Origin: Catalinimonas sp038039535
GTDB taxonomy: Bacteria; Bacteroidota; Bacteroidia; Cytophagales; Cyclobacteriaceae
Direction of reading: 5' to 3'
Assembly (NCBI RefSeq): GCF_038039535.1
Contig: NZ_JBBPHP010000038.1
Span: 4,491 to 68,490 of the forward strand
Length of the DNA: 64,000 nt
The notes under the pieces are model-generated. The model did no database searches, was not told the origin of the DNA, and saw only the letters and a program-made list of their open reading frames with translations. A program made the translations under genes and the position numbers. Of the stretch, positions 16,013-24,570 are shown piece after piece; position 1 is the first letter of the stretch, and every line of letters starts with the position of its first letter.

Positions 16013-17287
16013 TCATGATTGTTCACTTCTCAACTGTGAGGCAATCAACGGCGCCTTGGGAGCCAGAAAGAAACCGGTCAGGCTGGCAAACATAATAGGC
16101 ATGAGACCATGAAAACCAGTCATGGTACTGAGCAGTATGATGGTACTGATGGGAGTTCTGGTCACGCAGGCATTGATGGCCGCCATACACCCTACAATGA
16201 CCAGGCCATCATTAAGTTCAGGAAGGAAAAGCAACACCATCTGTCCCAGACAGGCTCCCAGAAAGAATAAAGGGATGATAAACCCACCCCGCCAGCCTGA
16301 AGTAGCCGAAACCACAATAGCAATAATCTTAAAGACTAAAAGGATCAATAGATAGCCTAAAGTATGCTCTTCTACAAGGACGTCTGTAATTTCATAATGA
16401 CCGAAAAAGCGGGTGAGGGGAAGGAAGCAGGCAATGCTGCCCAGGATGAAACCACCCAGTGTGGTCTTGACATAGATCTTTTGGATTTTGGAGAACAAAG
16501 CTTTGGAAAAGCGAAAGGTAATAATGAAAAGCCATCCGACGATAGAACCCAGCACTCCCACGCCTACTGCTAACAAGAAATCGGAAGGACCACCATACGC
16601 ATACTCCTGCAGTATCCAGATAGGGCCATAACCTATATGTGTTAATAAAATAAAGATGACAAAAGCGGCACAACTGGATACGAATGCTGGAATCAGCGCC
16701 TGATAAAACTCTACCATATGTCTATGGTGCAGGATTTCCAGCGCAAAAAAGCCTGACCCGAGGGGGGCTCCAAACAAAGCTGTAAAACCTGATGCCATAC
16801 CCGCTATGGTCAGCGAGCGTAAGTCCTCTCCCTTCAGGCGAAGCTTTCTGGCCAGCCAGGTACCGGTAGAGCCAGTCACCTGAACAAGAGGAGCTTCTGG
16901 ACCTATACTGCTTCCGGCAGCAATACCAATAAAGGAAGATAGGATCATAGAAGAGTTATTTTTGGGGTCTAGCCTTCCTCCCTTAAAGCGAATGTTATTA
17001 ACGATCAGATCCATTTCACCGGGATCACCTATTCGGTGAATGATTAGTCCCACCAAAAAACCTGCTATGGTCATCAGAGGGATGAGTACCCAGCCGGAAA
17101 GCTGCATGCTTTCATGCAAAACAAACTCAAGAGCAATCCAATAAATGGCTGCTATGGTTCCTCCAATCAGGCCAATGATCAGCCAGTACAAAAACTGTTT
17201 ACTCAGCACAAATGGGTTGAGTTCCAGCTTCTCATTTACCCTGTTGCGTATCCTGAGGTATTGCCTTTTCTGTTTGTATTCTAGCAT
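16013..17287 (-). CDS. ClC-type chloride channel / anion transporter
   Basis: A 424 aa polytopic protein of the ClC family, without C-terminal CBS domains. The gating-glutamate motif is present as GSSIGPEAPLVQ, and the later GxFxP region appears as WRGGFIIPLFFLGACLG. The first anion-site motif, normally GSGIP with the chloride-coordinating Ser, reads GDPGEMD here (about residue 68), so that Ser is missing. This suggests altered anion selectivity. It lies between the TDT transporter (convergent) and ric (divergent). Confidence 0.9.
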   Translation of the reverse strand: MLEYKQKRQYLRIRNRVNEKLELNPFVLSKQFLYWLIIGLIGGTIAAIYWIALEFVLHESMQLSGWVLIPLMTIAGFLVGLIIHRIGDPGEMDLIVNNIRFKGGRLDPKNNSSMILSSFIGIAAGSSIGPEAPLVQVTGSTGTWLARKLRLKGEDLRSLTIAGMASGFTALFGAPLGSGFFALEILHHRHMVEFYQALIPAFVSSCAAFVIFILLTHIGYGPIWILQEYAYGGPSDFLLAVGVGVLGSIVGWLFIITFRFSKALFSKIQKIYVKTTLGGFILGSIACFLPLTRFFGHYEITDVLVEEHTLGYLLILLVFKIIAIVVSATSGWRGGFIIPLFFLGACLGQMVLLFLPELNDGLVIVGCMAAINACVTRTPISTIILLSTMTGFHGLMPIMFASLTGFFLAPKAPLIASQLRSEQS

Positions 17288-17432
17288 TTTCTTTTACTCA
17301 AGTCTCAAAGGTATACAGCCATCTTATATGACACAAAGAAAAGTCTTAGAGGATGAATTTCTTTTCGGTGTTATTGAATAGAGAAGTACCTGATGATATC
17401 TGTGGAAAAAATTATCTCAAATTTTTTGCAAT

Positions 17433-17446
17433 ATGATTCAAATCAT
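17433..17446 (+). promoter_or_regulatory. FNR/DNR-like binding site upstream of ric
   Basis: ATGATTCAAATCAT is a palindrome containing TGAT-N4-ATCA, the core of the FNR/DNR/CRP-family consensus TTGAT-N4-ATCAA. It lies 64 bp before the chosen ric start. It suits activation of an NO- or anoxia-induced gene. No FNR-family regulator is encoded in this window. Confidence 0.5.
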
Positions 17447-17510
17447 AAACCCCTTGAAGGTTGGCTTTTACCTTAGCAGAAAACAAAATAATCATTTAAA
17501 TAATAAAGCC

Positions 17511-18248
17511 ATGAATACACTTATGCAAGAACCCGTAGGGCAGATTGTCAACCGTGATTATCGTACCGCTGATATCTTCAAAAAGTTTAATATTGATTTT
17601 TGCTGTGGGGGCAAAAAGCCATTAATCAAGGCTTGTGAGAAAAAAAATATTAATCTGGAAGAGCTTGAGCAAGCTTTGTTAAGTGTGATCAACCAACCTC
17701 AAGAAGAAGTGGTGAATTATGCCACATGGCCACTGGATCTTTTAGCCGATTATATTGAAAAGAAACACCACCGCTATGTAGAAGAGAATATACCGCTCCT
17801 CCAGCAGTACCTTCACAAAGTGGCTTCAGTACACGGCGATCGCCATCCAGAACTGATAGAAGTATATCAGCTTTTTAACCAGTGTGCAGATGAGTTGGGG
17901 CAGCACATGCAAAAAGAAGAGCAGATTTTATTTCCATTCATACGTAAAATGGTAAATGCTCAGCTCAGTGGCAGAGTGTTAGAAACTCCGCATTTTGGTA
18001 CAGTAGAAAATCCCATCGCTATGATGGAGCATGAGCATGATACCGAAGGAGAAAGGTTTAGAAAAATAGCTGCTTTGTGCGATCAGTATACTCCTCCTGT
18101 AGATGCCTGCAATACGTACAAAGTTACATTTGCCAAGCTTCGGGAGTTTGAGGCAGACCTCCATACCCATATACATTTAGAGAACAACATTCTATTCCCT
18201 AAAGCTGCTGAACTGGAGAAGAAACTCGCTGTGGCTGCATTAAACTAA
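17511..18248 (+). CDS. ric: Iron-sulfur cluster repair di-iron protein RIC (YtfE/ScdA/DnrN)
   Basis: The protein repairs Fe-S clusters damaged by NO or oxidants. I chose the ATG at 17511 (MNTLMQEPVGQIV), giving 245 aa. An upstream in-frame ATG at 17433 lies inside the FNR-like site and would add an unrelated 26 residues. The ScdA_N domain has the diagnostic DFCCGG (Cys31-Cys32). The hemerythrin-like domain has the di-iron ligands: EKKHHRYV, HMQKEEQILFPF, MEHEHDTEG and HIHLENNILFPK. A strong terminator follows at 18295-18335, so ric is monocistronic. Confidence 0.95.
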   Translation: MNTLMQEPVGQIVNRDYRTADIFKKFNIDFCCGGKKPLIKACEKKNINLEELEQALLSVINQPQEEVVNYATWPLDLLADYIEKKHHRYVEENIPLLQQYLHKVASVHGDRHPELIEVYQLFNQCADELGQHMQKEEQILFPFIRKMVNAQLSGRVLETPHFGTVENPIAMMEHEHDTEGERFRKIAALCDQYTPPVDACNTYKVTFAKLREFEADLHTHIHLENNILFPKAAELEKKLAVAALN

Positions 18249-18294
18249 TCCAGTTAAGTCATTTTAGTGTGGTTGATTAATAATGGTTGTAAAG

Positions 18295-18335
18295 AGGCAG
18301 GTTCAGAAGATAAAATCATTTCTGACTGCCTTTTT
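18295..18335 (+). terminator. Rho-independent terminator of ric
   Basis: AGGCAG/CTGCCT and TCAGAA/TTCTGA form a 12 bp stem with a two-base bulge and an 11-base loop. A run of five T follows. It lies 47 nt after the ric stop. Confidence 0.8.
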
Positions 18336-18443
18336 ATCTGCTCCTTTTAAATCAATCACAAGGAAGGGCTTTGTATGTAGAAAACTCCTTCTTTCAATAG
18401 AACATTCACAAAGGAAATCCTAGAACAACGAGCAATCTAAAAA

Positions 18444-18971
18444 ATGAAAGAAGAATATTATTACTGGCCGGCAGATTTGCTTGTCCAATATCTTGTCAAA
18501 GATTACCATAAGCGCATTCTTCAAATGCTGCATGAAGTTAGAGTAGATTTTAGACAATTGCTATCTATCTATGGGGTATCCTATCCCTTGTTATATGAAG
18601 TGCAGCGTCAGTATCTGCAATGTGCTGAAGAGATAATGTCACACCTTTCCAAAGAAGCTATAGCGGTCTTACCTTATGCAAATAGGTATACTAAGGAACT
18701 AAAAAAACAAAATTTCCTAAGAAAGCCGGGGCAATATTCTGTCTGCCACTCTATTGATGCAATGTATACCGAACATAAATTTGGAAAGAGATATTTTGAC
18801 AGTTTGATAGATCATATGGATTATGTTGAGATGCCAGAGAATGAGCTTTACCAAAAGATCTACTGGACTTTACAAGAAATGAGCTTTCGTTGGCAGGAAC
18901 TGGTACACCTGGAGGACGATATTCTTTTTCCTAAGCTTGTTGAGATGGAGTCTTTTTTGAAACCCATGTAA
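18444..18971 (+). CDS. RIC-like hemerythrin-domain protein with a degenerate metal site
   Basis: A 175 aa paralogue of the C-terminal half of RIC: YYWPADLLVQYLVKDYHKRI matches the RIC stretch TWPLDLLADYIEKKHHRYV. It lacks the ScdA_N domain with the double Cys. Retained likely ligands include His in DYHK, the EHKFGKRYF segment and HLEDDILFPK. In the second motif HMQKEEQILFPF has become HLSKEAIAVLPY, losing the Glu. The di-iron site is thus incomplete. It lies 18 nt before nrdJ and is probably co-transcribed with it. A scaffold or regulatory role beside ribonucleotide reductase is possible. Confidence 0.75.
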   Translation: MKEEYYYWPADLLVQYLVKDYHKRILQMLHEVRVDFRQLLSIYGVSYPLLYEVQRQYLQCAEEIMSHLSKEAIAVLPYANRYTKELKKQNFLRKPGQYSVCHSIDAMYTEHKFGKRYFDSLIDHMDYVEMPENELYQKIYWTLQEMSFRWQELVHLEDDILFPKLVEMESFLKPM

Positions 18972-18989
18972 ACCAAACCAATATTCACT

Positions 18990-21548
18990 GTGATTGCTAA
19001 ACTAACCACACCAAACGAAACACTGCCGGTTTTTACTGGAGATGAAGTCCGGGAGCAAAGTACTGCTTACTTTTGCGGCGATACCCTGGCTGCAGAGGTA
19101 TGGATGAGCAAATATGCTTTGAAGGATAGCCAGGGCAACTTCTATGAGAAGTCTCCGGATGATATGCATAAAAGGCTCGCCAGGGAGTTTGCTCGTATAG
19201 AGGCTCAATATCCTATGCCCTTGTTAGAAGATGAAATATATGAGCTTCTTAAAAATTTTTCTTATATCATTCCGCAGGGTAGTCCTATGGCTGGGATTGG
19301 TAACGAGTTTCAGCAGGCTTCTTTGTCCAACTGTTTTGTCATTGGTGTGGAAGAAGAGGCTGATTCCTATGGGTCAGTACTCAATCTGGACGAAGAACTT
19401 GTGCAGCTTATGAAAAGAAGAGGAGGCGTGGGCGTAGATTTATCTCACATCAGGCCGGAGGGTAGTAAAGTAAATAATTCTGCACTGACAGCTACTGGCA
19501 TAGTCCCTTTCATGCATCGTTTTTCCAACTCCACCCGCGAAGTGGCGCAGGGAGGTAGAAGAGGTGCCCTTATGCTCACCCTGTCGGTAAAGCACCCGGA
19601 AGCAGTTTCTTTTGCCAAAGCCAAAAAGAATACCACTGCTGTTACGGGAGCCAATATATCATTAAAACTAGATGATGCCTTTATGCTGGCCGTTCAGAAT
19701 GACGGTTTGTATCAGCAGCAGTTCCCGGTCAATAGTTCCGTTCCTTTAGTTAGCAAAGAGACGAAAGCCTGGGATATCTGGCATGAGATAATTGAAGGTG
19801 CCTGGAAGTCAGCAGAACCGGGTGTCATCTTCTGGGATACCATCACCCGTGAGTCTTTACCGGATTGCTATGCTGAAGAGGGTTTCCAGACAGTCTCTAC
19901 CAATCCTTGTGGAGAGATTCCTCTTTGCCCCTATGATAGCTGTCGCCTCATGGCAATGAATCTGACCAGTTATGTGAAGGAGCCCTTTCATTCTGAAGCT
20001 TATTTTGATTTTGATCTTTTCAAACAGCATGTCAGAATCGCTCTTCGCTTGATGGATGATTTGGTGGATTTGGAGCTTGAAAAGATCAACAGAATCATAG
20101 AGAAAATAGAAAACGACCCTGAACCTGAGCATTATAAGCGGGTAGAGCATAAACTGTGGCTTAAAATCAAAGAAAAGTGTGAGAAAGGAAGGAGGACAGG
20201 TTTGGGCATCACCGGTTTAGGAGATATGCTGGCTGCTTTGGGAATTAAATATGGGTCTGAAGAGTCTATTTCTTTGGCAGAAAAAGTGCAAAGCACCTTG
20301 CTGGTTGAAGCATATAGAAGCTCCGTTCAACTAGGCAAGGAAAGAGGAGTATTTCCTGAGTTTGATGCGGAAAAAGAAAAAGACCATCCTCTGATCAACA
20401 GAATCAAAAGCATAGACCCGGAGTTAGTAGAAGATATGGCACTAAATGGAAGAAGAAACATATCTATGCTTACTATTGCCCCTACCGGAAGCACAAGCCT
20501 GCTTAGCCAGACTACTTCAGGCATAGAACCAGCCTTCAGGCTCTACTATTCCAGGCGAAAAAAGGTAAATGACGCAAAATCCGGAAAATCAAATCAGCAT
20601 TATTTTATAGATGATAATGGTGATACCTATGAAGAATATGCTGTATTTCATCATGGTTTTAAAAAGTGGTTAGAACATCAGGGATATCAAACTGAAGAGA
20701 TCAAAACCTTCAATGATAAAGCTCTGCAGCAGTTGATAACAGAGTCTCCCTATGCCGGAGCCAGCAGCGATCAGATTGACTGGAGGGCTAAGGTGAAGCT
20801 ACAGAGTGTATTACAGAAATGGGTAGACCACTCAATAAGTGTCACAGTGAATTTGCCGGAAGATACCCATCAGTCTATGATCTCACAAATCTATATTGAT
20901 GCCTGGAAGCAAGGCTGTAAAGGAATCACGGTATACAGGGAAGGCAGTCGGGCTGGCATTTTAGTAAGTGAAAAGAAAAAAGATCAACAGGATTTTGTGG
21001 AAACGAACCCTCCTAAAAGACCCGATGAGTTGGAAGCAGCTGTATTACAGTTTAAAAACAATGAAGAAAACTGGGTAGCTGTGGTTGGCTTATATCATGG
21101 AAAGCCCTATGAGATCTTTACAGGGCGGGCTAAGGACTCTTTCTCTATTCTGGAAAGTGTAGATAAGGGAAAAGTGATTAAAAGTAAGGGAGAAAATGGT
21201 AAAAACAGATATGACTTTCAGTATTTGGATAATGATGGCTATAAGGTGACGATTGAAGGATTATCACGTACTTTCAATGAAGAGTACTGGAATTACGCCA
21301 AACTTATCAGCGGAGTACTAAGGCATGGAATGCCACTAAAGTATGTTATTGAAATGATAGAAGATCTGTACCTGGATAGGCACACATTGAATACCTGGAG
21401 AAACGGTGTAAAAAGGGCTTTATTACAATTTATTCCCGATGGTACGGTGCCTACTGATAATGCCTGCCCTCACTGTAAACAAGCTTCATTAGTCTATCAG
21501 GAATCCTGCCTGCAATGTAGCCAATGTGGATACAGTAGATGTGGTTAA
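18990..21548 (+). CDS. nrdJ: Class II (adenosylcobalamin-dependent) ribonucleotide reductase
   Basis: An 852 aa ribonucleotide reductase that makes deoxynucleotides with a B12-generated radical and needs neither oxygen nor a di-iron subunit. The start is GTG at 18990. The active-site motif NPCGEIPL carries the Asn-Cys-Glu triad. The redox Cys pair lies in LSNCFVIGV and PYDSCRLMAM. The C-terminal tail ends in paired CxxC motifs (CPHC, CLQCSQC) that deliver reducing power. No B12 riboswitch is visible upstream. The neighbours (ric-like gene 18 nt upstream, hmp, ric) suggest a role under NO stress or anoxia, when class I enzymes fail. Confidence 0.95.
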   Translation: MIAKLTTPNETLPVFTGDEVREQSTAYFCGDTLAAEVWMSKYALKDSQGNFYEKSPDDMHKRLAREFARIEAQYPMPLLEDEIYELLKNFSYIIPQGSPMAGIGNEFQQASLSNCFVIGVEEEADSYGSVLNLDEELVQLMKRRGGVGVDLSHIRPEGSKVNNSALTATGIVPFMHRFSNSTREVAQGGRRGALMLTLSVKHPEAVSFAKAKKNTTAVTGANISLKLDDAFMLAVQNDGLYQQQFPVNSSVPLVSKETKAWDIWHEIIEGAWKSAEPGVIFWDTITRESLPDCYAEEGFQTVSTNPCGEIPLCPYDSCRLMAMNLTSYVKEPFHSEAYFDFDLFKQHVRIALRLMDDLVDLELEKINRIIEKIENDPEPEHYKRVEHKLWLKIKEKCEKGRRTGLGITGLGDMLAALGIKYGSEESISLAEKVQSTLLVEAYRSSVQLGKERGVFPEFDAEKEKDHPLINRIKSIDPELVEDMALNGRRNISMLTIAPTGSTSLLSQTTSGIEPAFRLYYSRRKKVNDAKSGKSNQHYFIDDNGDTYEEYAVFHHGFKKWLEHQGYQTEEIKTFNDKALQQLITESPYAGASSDQIDWRAKVKLQSVLQKWVDHSISVTVNLPEDTHQSMISQIYIDAWKQGCKGITVYREGSRAGILVSEKKKDQQDFVETNPPKRPDELEAAVLQFKNNEENWVAVVGLYHGKPYEIFTGRAKDSFSILESVDKGKVIKSKGENGKNRYDFQYLDNDGYKVTIEGLSRTFNEEYWNYAKLISGVLRHGMPLKYVIEMIEDLYLDRHTLNTWRNGVKRALLQFIPDGTVPTDNACPHCKQASLVYQESCLQCSQCGYSRCG

Positions 21549-21582
21549 CATATTAAAAGAACAGGTCCATCTATCAAACAAT

Positions 21583-23379
21583 ATGAAAAATAAAATCAGG
21601 CCTCATACCTTCCATATTCCTGTAATGGGTACAGGATATACCATTGATACTCCTATAAAAGTAGCTCCGTATGGAATTACTTCAGTCATATCCATTATAG
21701 ACCACAGGCTCGTAGAACAAATGCGTGAATACCATTGCAGACTACATAATTATGCTTATGTCCCTATTCATGAAAAAGAGGAGGATAGCAGGGCAAGAAG
21801 TATCACCGCATACTTAAATCTGGTCAATGATATTGTCTCTGAGAAGCTTAACAAGCTCAAAAAATCTTCCTTTGAAGCGGAAAGTGAAATCACAAAATAT
21901 TTTGAAATGCTTCCCGAGTCTTCTCCGCTCAAGCAGGAATACAGAGAGATGCTTCAGTCCGGAGAAGAAAACCGAAAAAGAAAGCAAGAGCGTTTAAGGG
22001 TTAAGGTTACACCCGGAGCCATAGATGTGAATATTATGACCAAGCTTGATAAAGTTAACTACTCCGGAAATGAAGCTTTACCGGTAGAATATAATGACGC
22101 GCATGCTGCGTTACGTGGATTCGCAAATAGTAGACTTTCATCATCAGTAGTGCTCTCTGCAGGTTTAAACCCAAGGTTATATGGCTACATGGCAACTTTT
22201 GATGATTTCTTTCCTGATCATTCAGGTCCAGCAAGAAAGAAAATAATATTAAAAGTCAGCGATTACCGTTCTGCTTTGATACAGGGTAAGTTTCTGGCAA
22301 AAAAGGGATTGTGGGTATCAGAATTCAGGATAGAATCAGGCTTAAATTGCGGGGGGCACGCGTTTGCCACAGATGGTTATTTGCTGGGACCTATCCTACA
22401 AGAATTTAAAGAAAACAGAAATGAACTTATATCTTCTCTTTTTCAGATTTATGCAGAAGTACTCAATAATGATAGAGGAAAAGTGGTGCAGGAGCCACCT
22501 CCCGTTTTCATTACTGTGCAGGGGGGAGTAGGCACATACAATGAGCACAACTTCCTGCTTGACTTTTATAACATTGACTCTGTAGGATGGGGATCTCCAT
22601 TTCTGCTGGTTCCGGAGGCTGTAAATATAGACAAAGATACTATTGAACTCATAAGCCACGCTGAAGAAGAAGAACTCTATTTGAGTGATGTGTCACCTTT
22701 AGGAGTACCGTTTAATACGGTGAAAGGAAGTACAGCCGAGCTTGAAAGGCAAGAAAGAATAGAAGCAGGTAAACCTGGCGCTCCCTGTCTAAAGGAACAC
22801 CTGGTATTTAACACAGACTTTACCAAAAAGCCGATTTGTACCGCTTCCCGGCAATACCAAAAACGCAAGATTAAAGAGCTTAATGATAAAAAGACAGAAC
22901 TTGACCGTGAAGTTTTCAAAAAATCATTCAACAAAATTGTGGAGAAAACATGCTTATGCGTAGGGTTGAGTAATTCTGTTTTATTAGAAAATCAAATAGA
23001 AATGTATCGTGGCTCAAAAGGTATCGCCGTATGCCCAGGACCCAACATGGCTTATTTCTCAAAAACGGCTACCCTAAAAGAAATGGTGGACCATATATAT
23101 GGTAAAACCAACATCGTCCAAAAAGAAAATCGCCCCCACATGTTCATTAAAGAACTTAAAATGTATATCGATTATCTTCAAACAAAGGTAGAGGAATGTC
23201 ACGGGCAATTGAGCGATTCACAACTTAAATATTTTCAATTGTTTGAAGCGAACCTGGAGGAGGGAATCTGCTACTATAAAGAACTGTTTTCAAGCCTTAC
23301 TTCACAGTTTGAGGATATTAAATCCAGGCTGCTGCAGGAGTTAAACCTACTTCAAAAAGAGTTGAATAATTTTAAATGA
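21583..23379 (+). CDS. Nitronate-monooxygenase-like FMN barrel protein, uncharacterised
   Basis: I chose the ATG at 21583 (598 aa), 34 nt after nrdJ; a GTG at 21526 would overlap nrdJ. The pattern PVMGTGYTIDTPIKVAPYGITSV, then LNCGGHAF, FITVQGGVGTYNE and GSPFLLVPEAV, resembles the TIM-barrel fold of nitronate monooxygenase / FMN enoate-type proteins. A C-terminal TCLCVGLSNSV segment recalls the CLCNGL box seen in some members. The protein is longer than usual, with an extra helical insertion at about residues 60-150 and a helical C-terminus. The reaction is unknown. It overlaps the next gene by four bases. Confidence 0.6.
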   Translation: MKNKIRPHTFHIPVMGTGYTIDTPIKVAPYGITSVISIIDHRLVEQMREYHCRLHNYAYVPIHEKEEDSRARSITAYLNLVNDIVSEKLNKLKKSSFEAESEITKYFEMLPESSPLKQEYREMLQSGEENRKRKQERLRVKVTPGAIDVNIMTKLDKVNYSGNEALPVEYNDAHAALRGFANSRLSSSVVLSAGLNPRLYGYMATFDDFFPDHSGPARKKIILKVSDYRSALIQGKFLAKKGLWVSEFRIESGLNCGGHAFATDGYLLGPILQEFKENRNELISSLFQIYAEVLNNDRGKVVQEPPPVFITVQGGVGTYNEHNFLLDFYNIDSVGWGSPFLLVPEAVNIDKDTIELISHAEEEELYLSDVSPLGVPFNTVKGSTAELERQERIEAGKPGAPCLKEHLVFNTDFTKKPICTASRQYQKRKIKELNDKKTELDREVFKKSFNKIVEKTCLCVGLSNSVLLENQIEMYRGSKGIAVCPGPNMAYFSKTATLKEMVDHIYGKTNIVQKENRPHMFIKELKMYIDYLQTKVEECHGQLSDSQLKYFQLFEANLEEGICYYKELFSSLTSQFEDIKSRLLQELNLLQKELNNFK

Positions 23380-24068
23380 AGTATTTGTTCAGATGTCAAA
23401 GTAGCTTCAATGAACTAATGAATATCAATCAGATAGAGAAAAAAATGTATTCTAAAAAAGAAGAGATATTTAATGCGGTAACCCATGGAGTGGGTGCCTG
23501 CCTTGCTATTGCAGCTTTAGTAATATTAGTTGTTTTGGCAGCATTGAATGGTACAACAATGCATGTGGTAAGCTTTTCCGTATTTGGCACTATGCTGGTA
23601 GTGCTTTACATTGTATCAACACTATATCATAGTTTAACGCACAAAAAAGCAAAAAAACTATTCAGGAAATTTGATCATATGTCAATTTTCCTGCTGATAG
23701 CAGGTACCTATACACCATTTTGTTTAGCTACATTACACAACTCATTAGGGTGGACCATTTTTGGCATTGTATGGGGAATAGCGATTGCAGGTATCTTGAT
23801 GAAAGTTTTTTATGTAGGTAAAAAGGAGGTGCTTTCAATAGTGCTGTATATCGCGCTGGGATGGATTGTCATCATAGCTATCCAGCCATTATACATGCTC
23901 ATGCCATTTCGGGGTTTCTTGTTTCTGATATTGGGAGGCATATTCTATACCTTGGGTACATTTTTTTACGCTCAGCACAAGATTAAGTATAATCATGGGA
24001 TTTGGCATCTATTTGTATTGGCAGGAAGCACTCTCCATTTTTTTTCGGTATTAAGTTTATTACCCTGA
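23376..24068 (+). CDS. Hemolysin III / YqfA-type (PAQR) membrane protein
   Basis: A seven-helix membrane protein of 230 aa of the hemolysin III (PAQR-like) family. Conserved metal-site residues are present: the EIFNAVTHGVG start, TLYHS, RKFDHMSIFLLIAGTYTP and the C-terminal HGIWHLFVLAGSTLHFF. The ATG at 23376 overlaps the TGA of the preceding gene (ATGA), so translation is coupled. The real start might instead be MYSKKEEIF at about residue 24, because the family usually begins there. Its biochemical role is poorly understood; hydrolase activity on lipids is suspected for the superfamily. Confidence 0.9.
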   Translation: MKYLFRCQSSFNELMNINQIEKKMYSKKEEIFNAVTHGVGACLAIAALVILVVLAALNGTTMHVVSFSVFGTMLVVLYIVSTLYHSLTHKKAKKLFRKFDHMSIFLLIAGTYTPFCLATLHNSLGWTIFGIVWGIAIAGILMKVFYVGKKEVLSIVLYIALGWIVIIAIQPLYMLMPFRGFLFLILGGIFYTLGTFFYAQHKIKYNHGIWHLFVLAGSTLHFFSVLSLLP

Positions 24069-24266
24069 AAGAATTTTTGGCGTTTCATAAAAATTATAAG
24101 CTTTTATTTATGAATGTTCTGATACCATTTTCAATAACAAAGGCAGGTTTATTTGGAAAGAGGAAAAGGATATGCAGATTAACTATCCAAAAGTTATAGA
24201 TAAGCTCTATTGAAGTATTTCAGCAAAAGGAAAACAACTACGAAATGCCTGAAAGAAAAAAGCGTA

Positions 24267-24294
24267 AATGCTAAGCAGAAATTTGCTCAGCATT
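24267..24294. repeat. Inverted repeat
   Basis: AATGCTAAGCA and TGCTCAGCATT form an 11 bp stem with one mismatch around GAAATT. No T-tract follows on either strand. It lies 200 nt after the hemolysin III gene and may stabilise its transcript end. Confidence 0.5.
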
Positions 24295-24510
24295 CTAAAG
24301 TGAAAAAGCTTTGAGGTGGAAAGCTGGGGACGAGTGGTTACTATGCCAATACTGTAAGTAAATATGCCACTCCTGAACGAAAGGTTAATACATAAAACCG
24401 TTAAGTTTAATTAACATTAACGCTTCAAGGGGTAGGAGAGGAGTTGGTTAACATATAAGCGATTATTGAACCTTTGAGTGAAAGTTCTAGAATATCAGTA
24501 TTCTCTATTT

Positions 24511-24549
24511 AAAAAAATAACCGCATCCTGCTCATTCAGATACGGTTAT
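24511..24549 (-). terminator. Rho-independent terminator of the Mo hydroxylase operon
   Basis: Read on the minus strand, ATAACCGTATC and GATGCGGTTAT pair over 11 positions with one mismatch, followed directly by seven T. It begins 22 nt after the large-subunit stop. Confidence 0.85.
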
Positions 24550-24570
24550 AATGTTTAACTCTTTTATTTA

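Larger units (their letters stand above)
24069..24570. other. Gap between convergent operons
   Basis: This 502 bp stretch has no gene I can support. It contains an inverted repeat (24267-24294) and, near the right end, the terminator of the minus-strand Mo hydroxylase operon. Confidence 0.5.

Noticed and set aside
18249..18989. B12 riboswitch upstream of nrdJ
   Set aside because: I looked for the conserved B12-box region and its helices but found only the ric terminator and the RIC-like gene.
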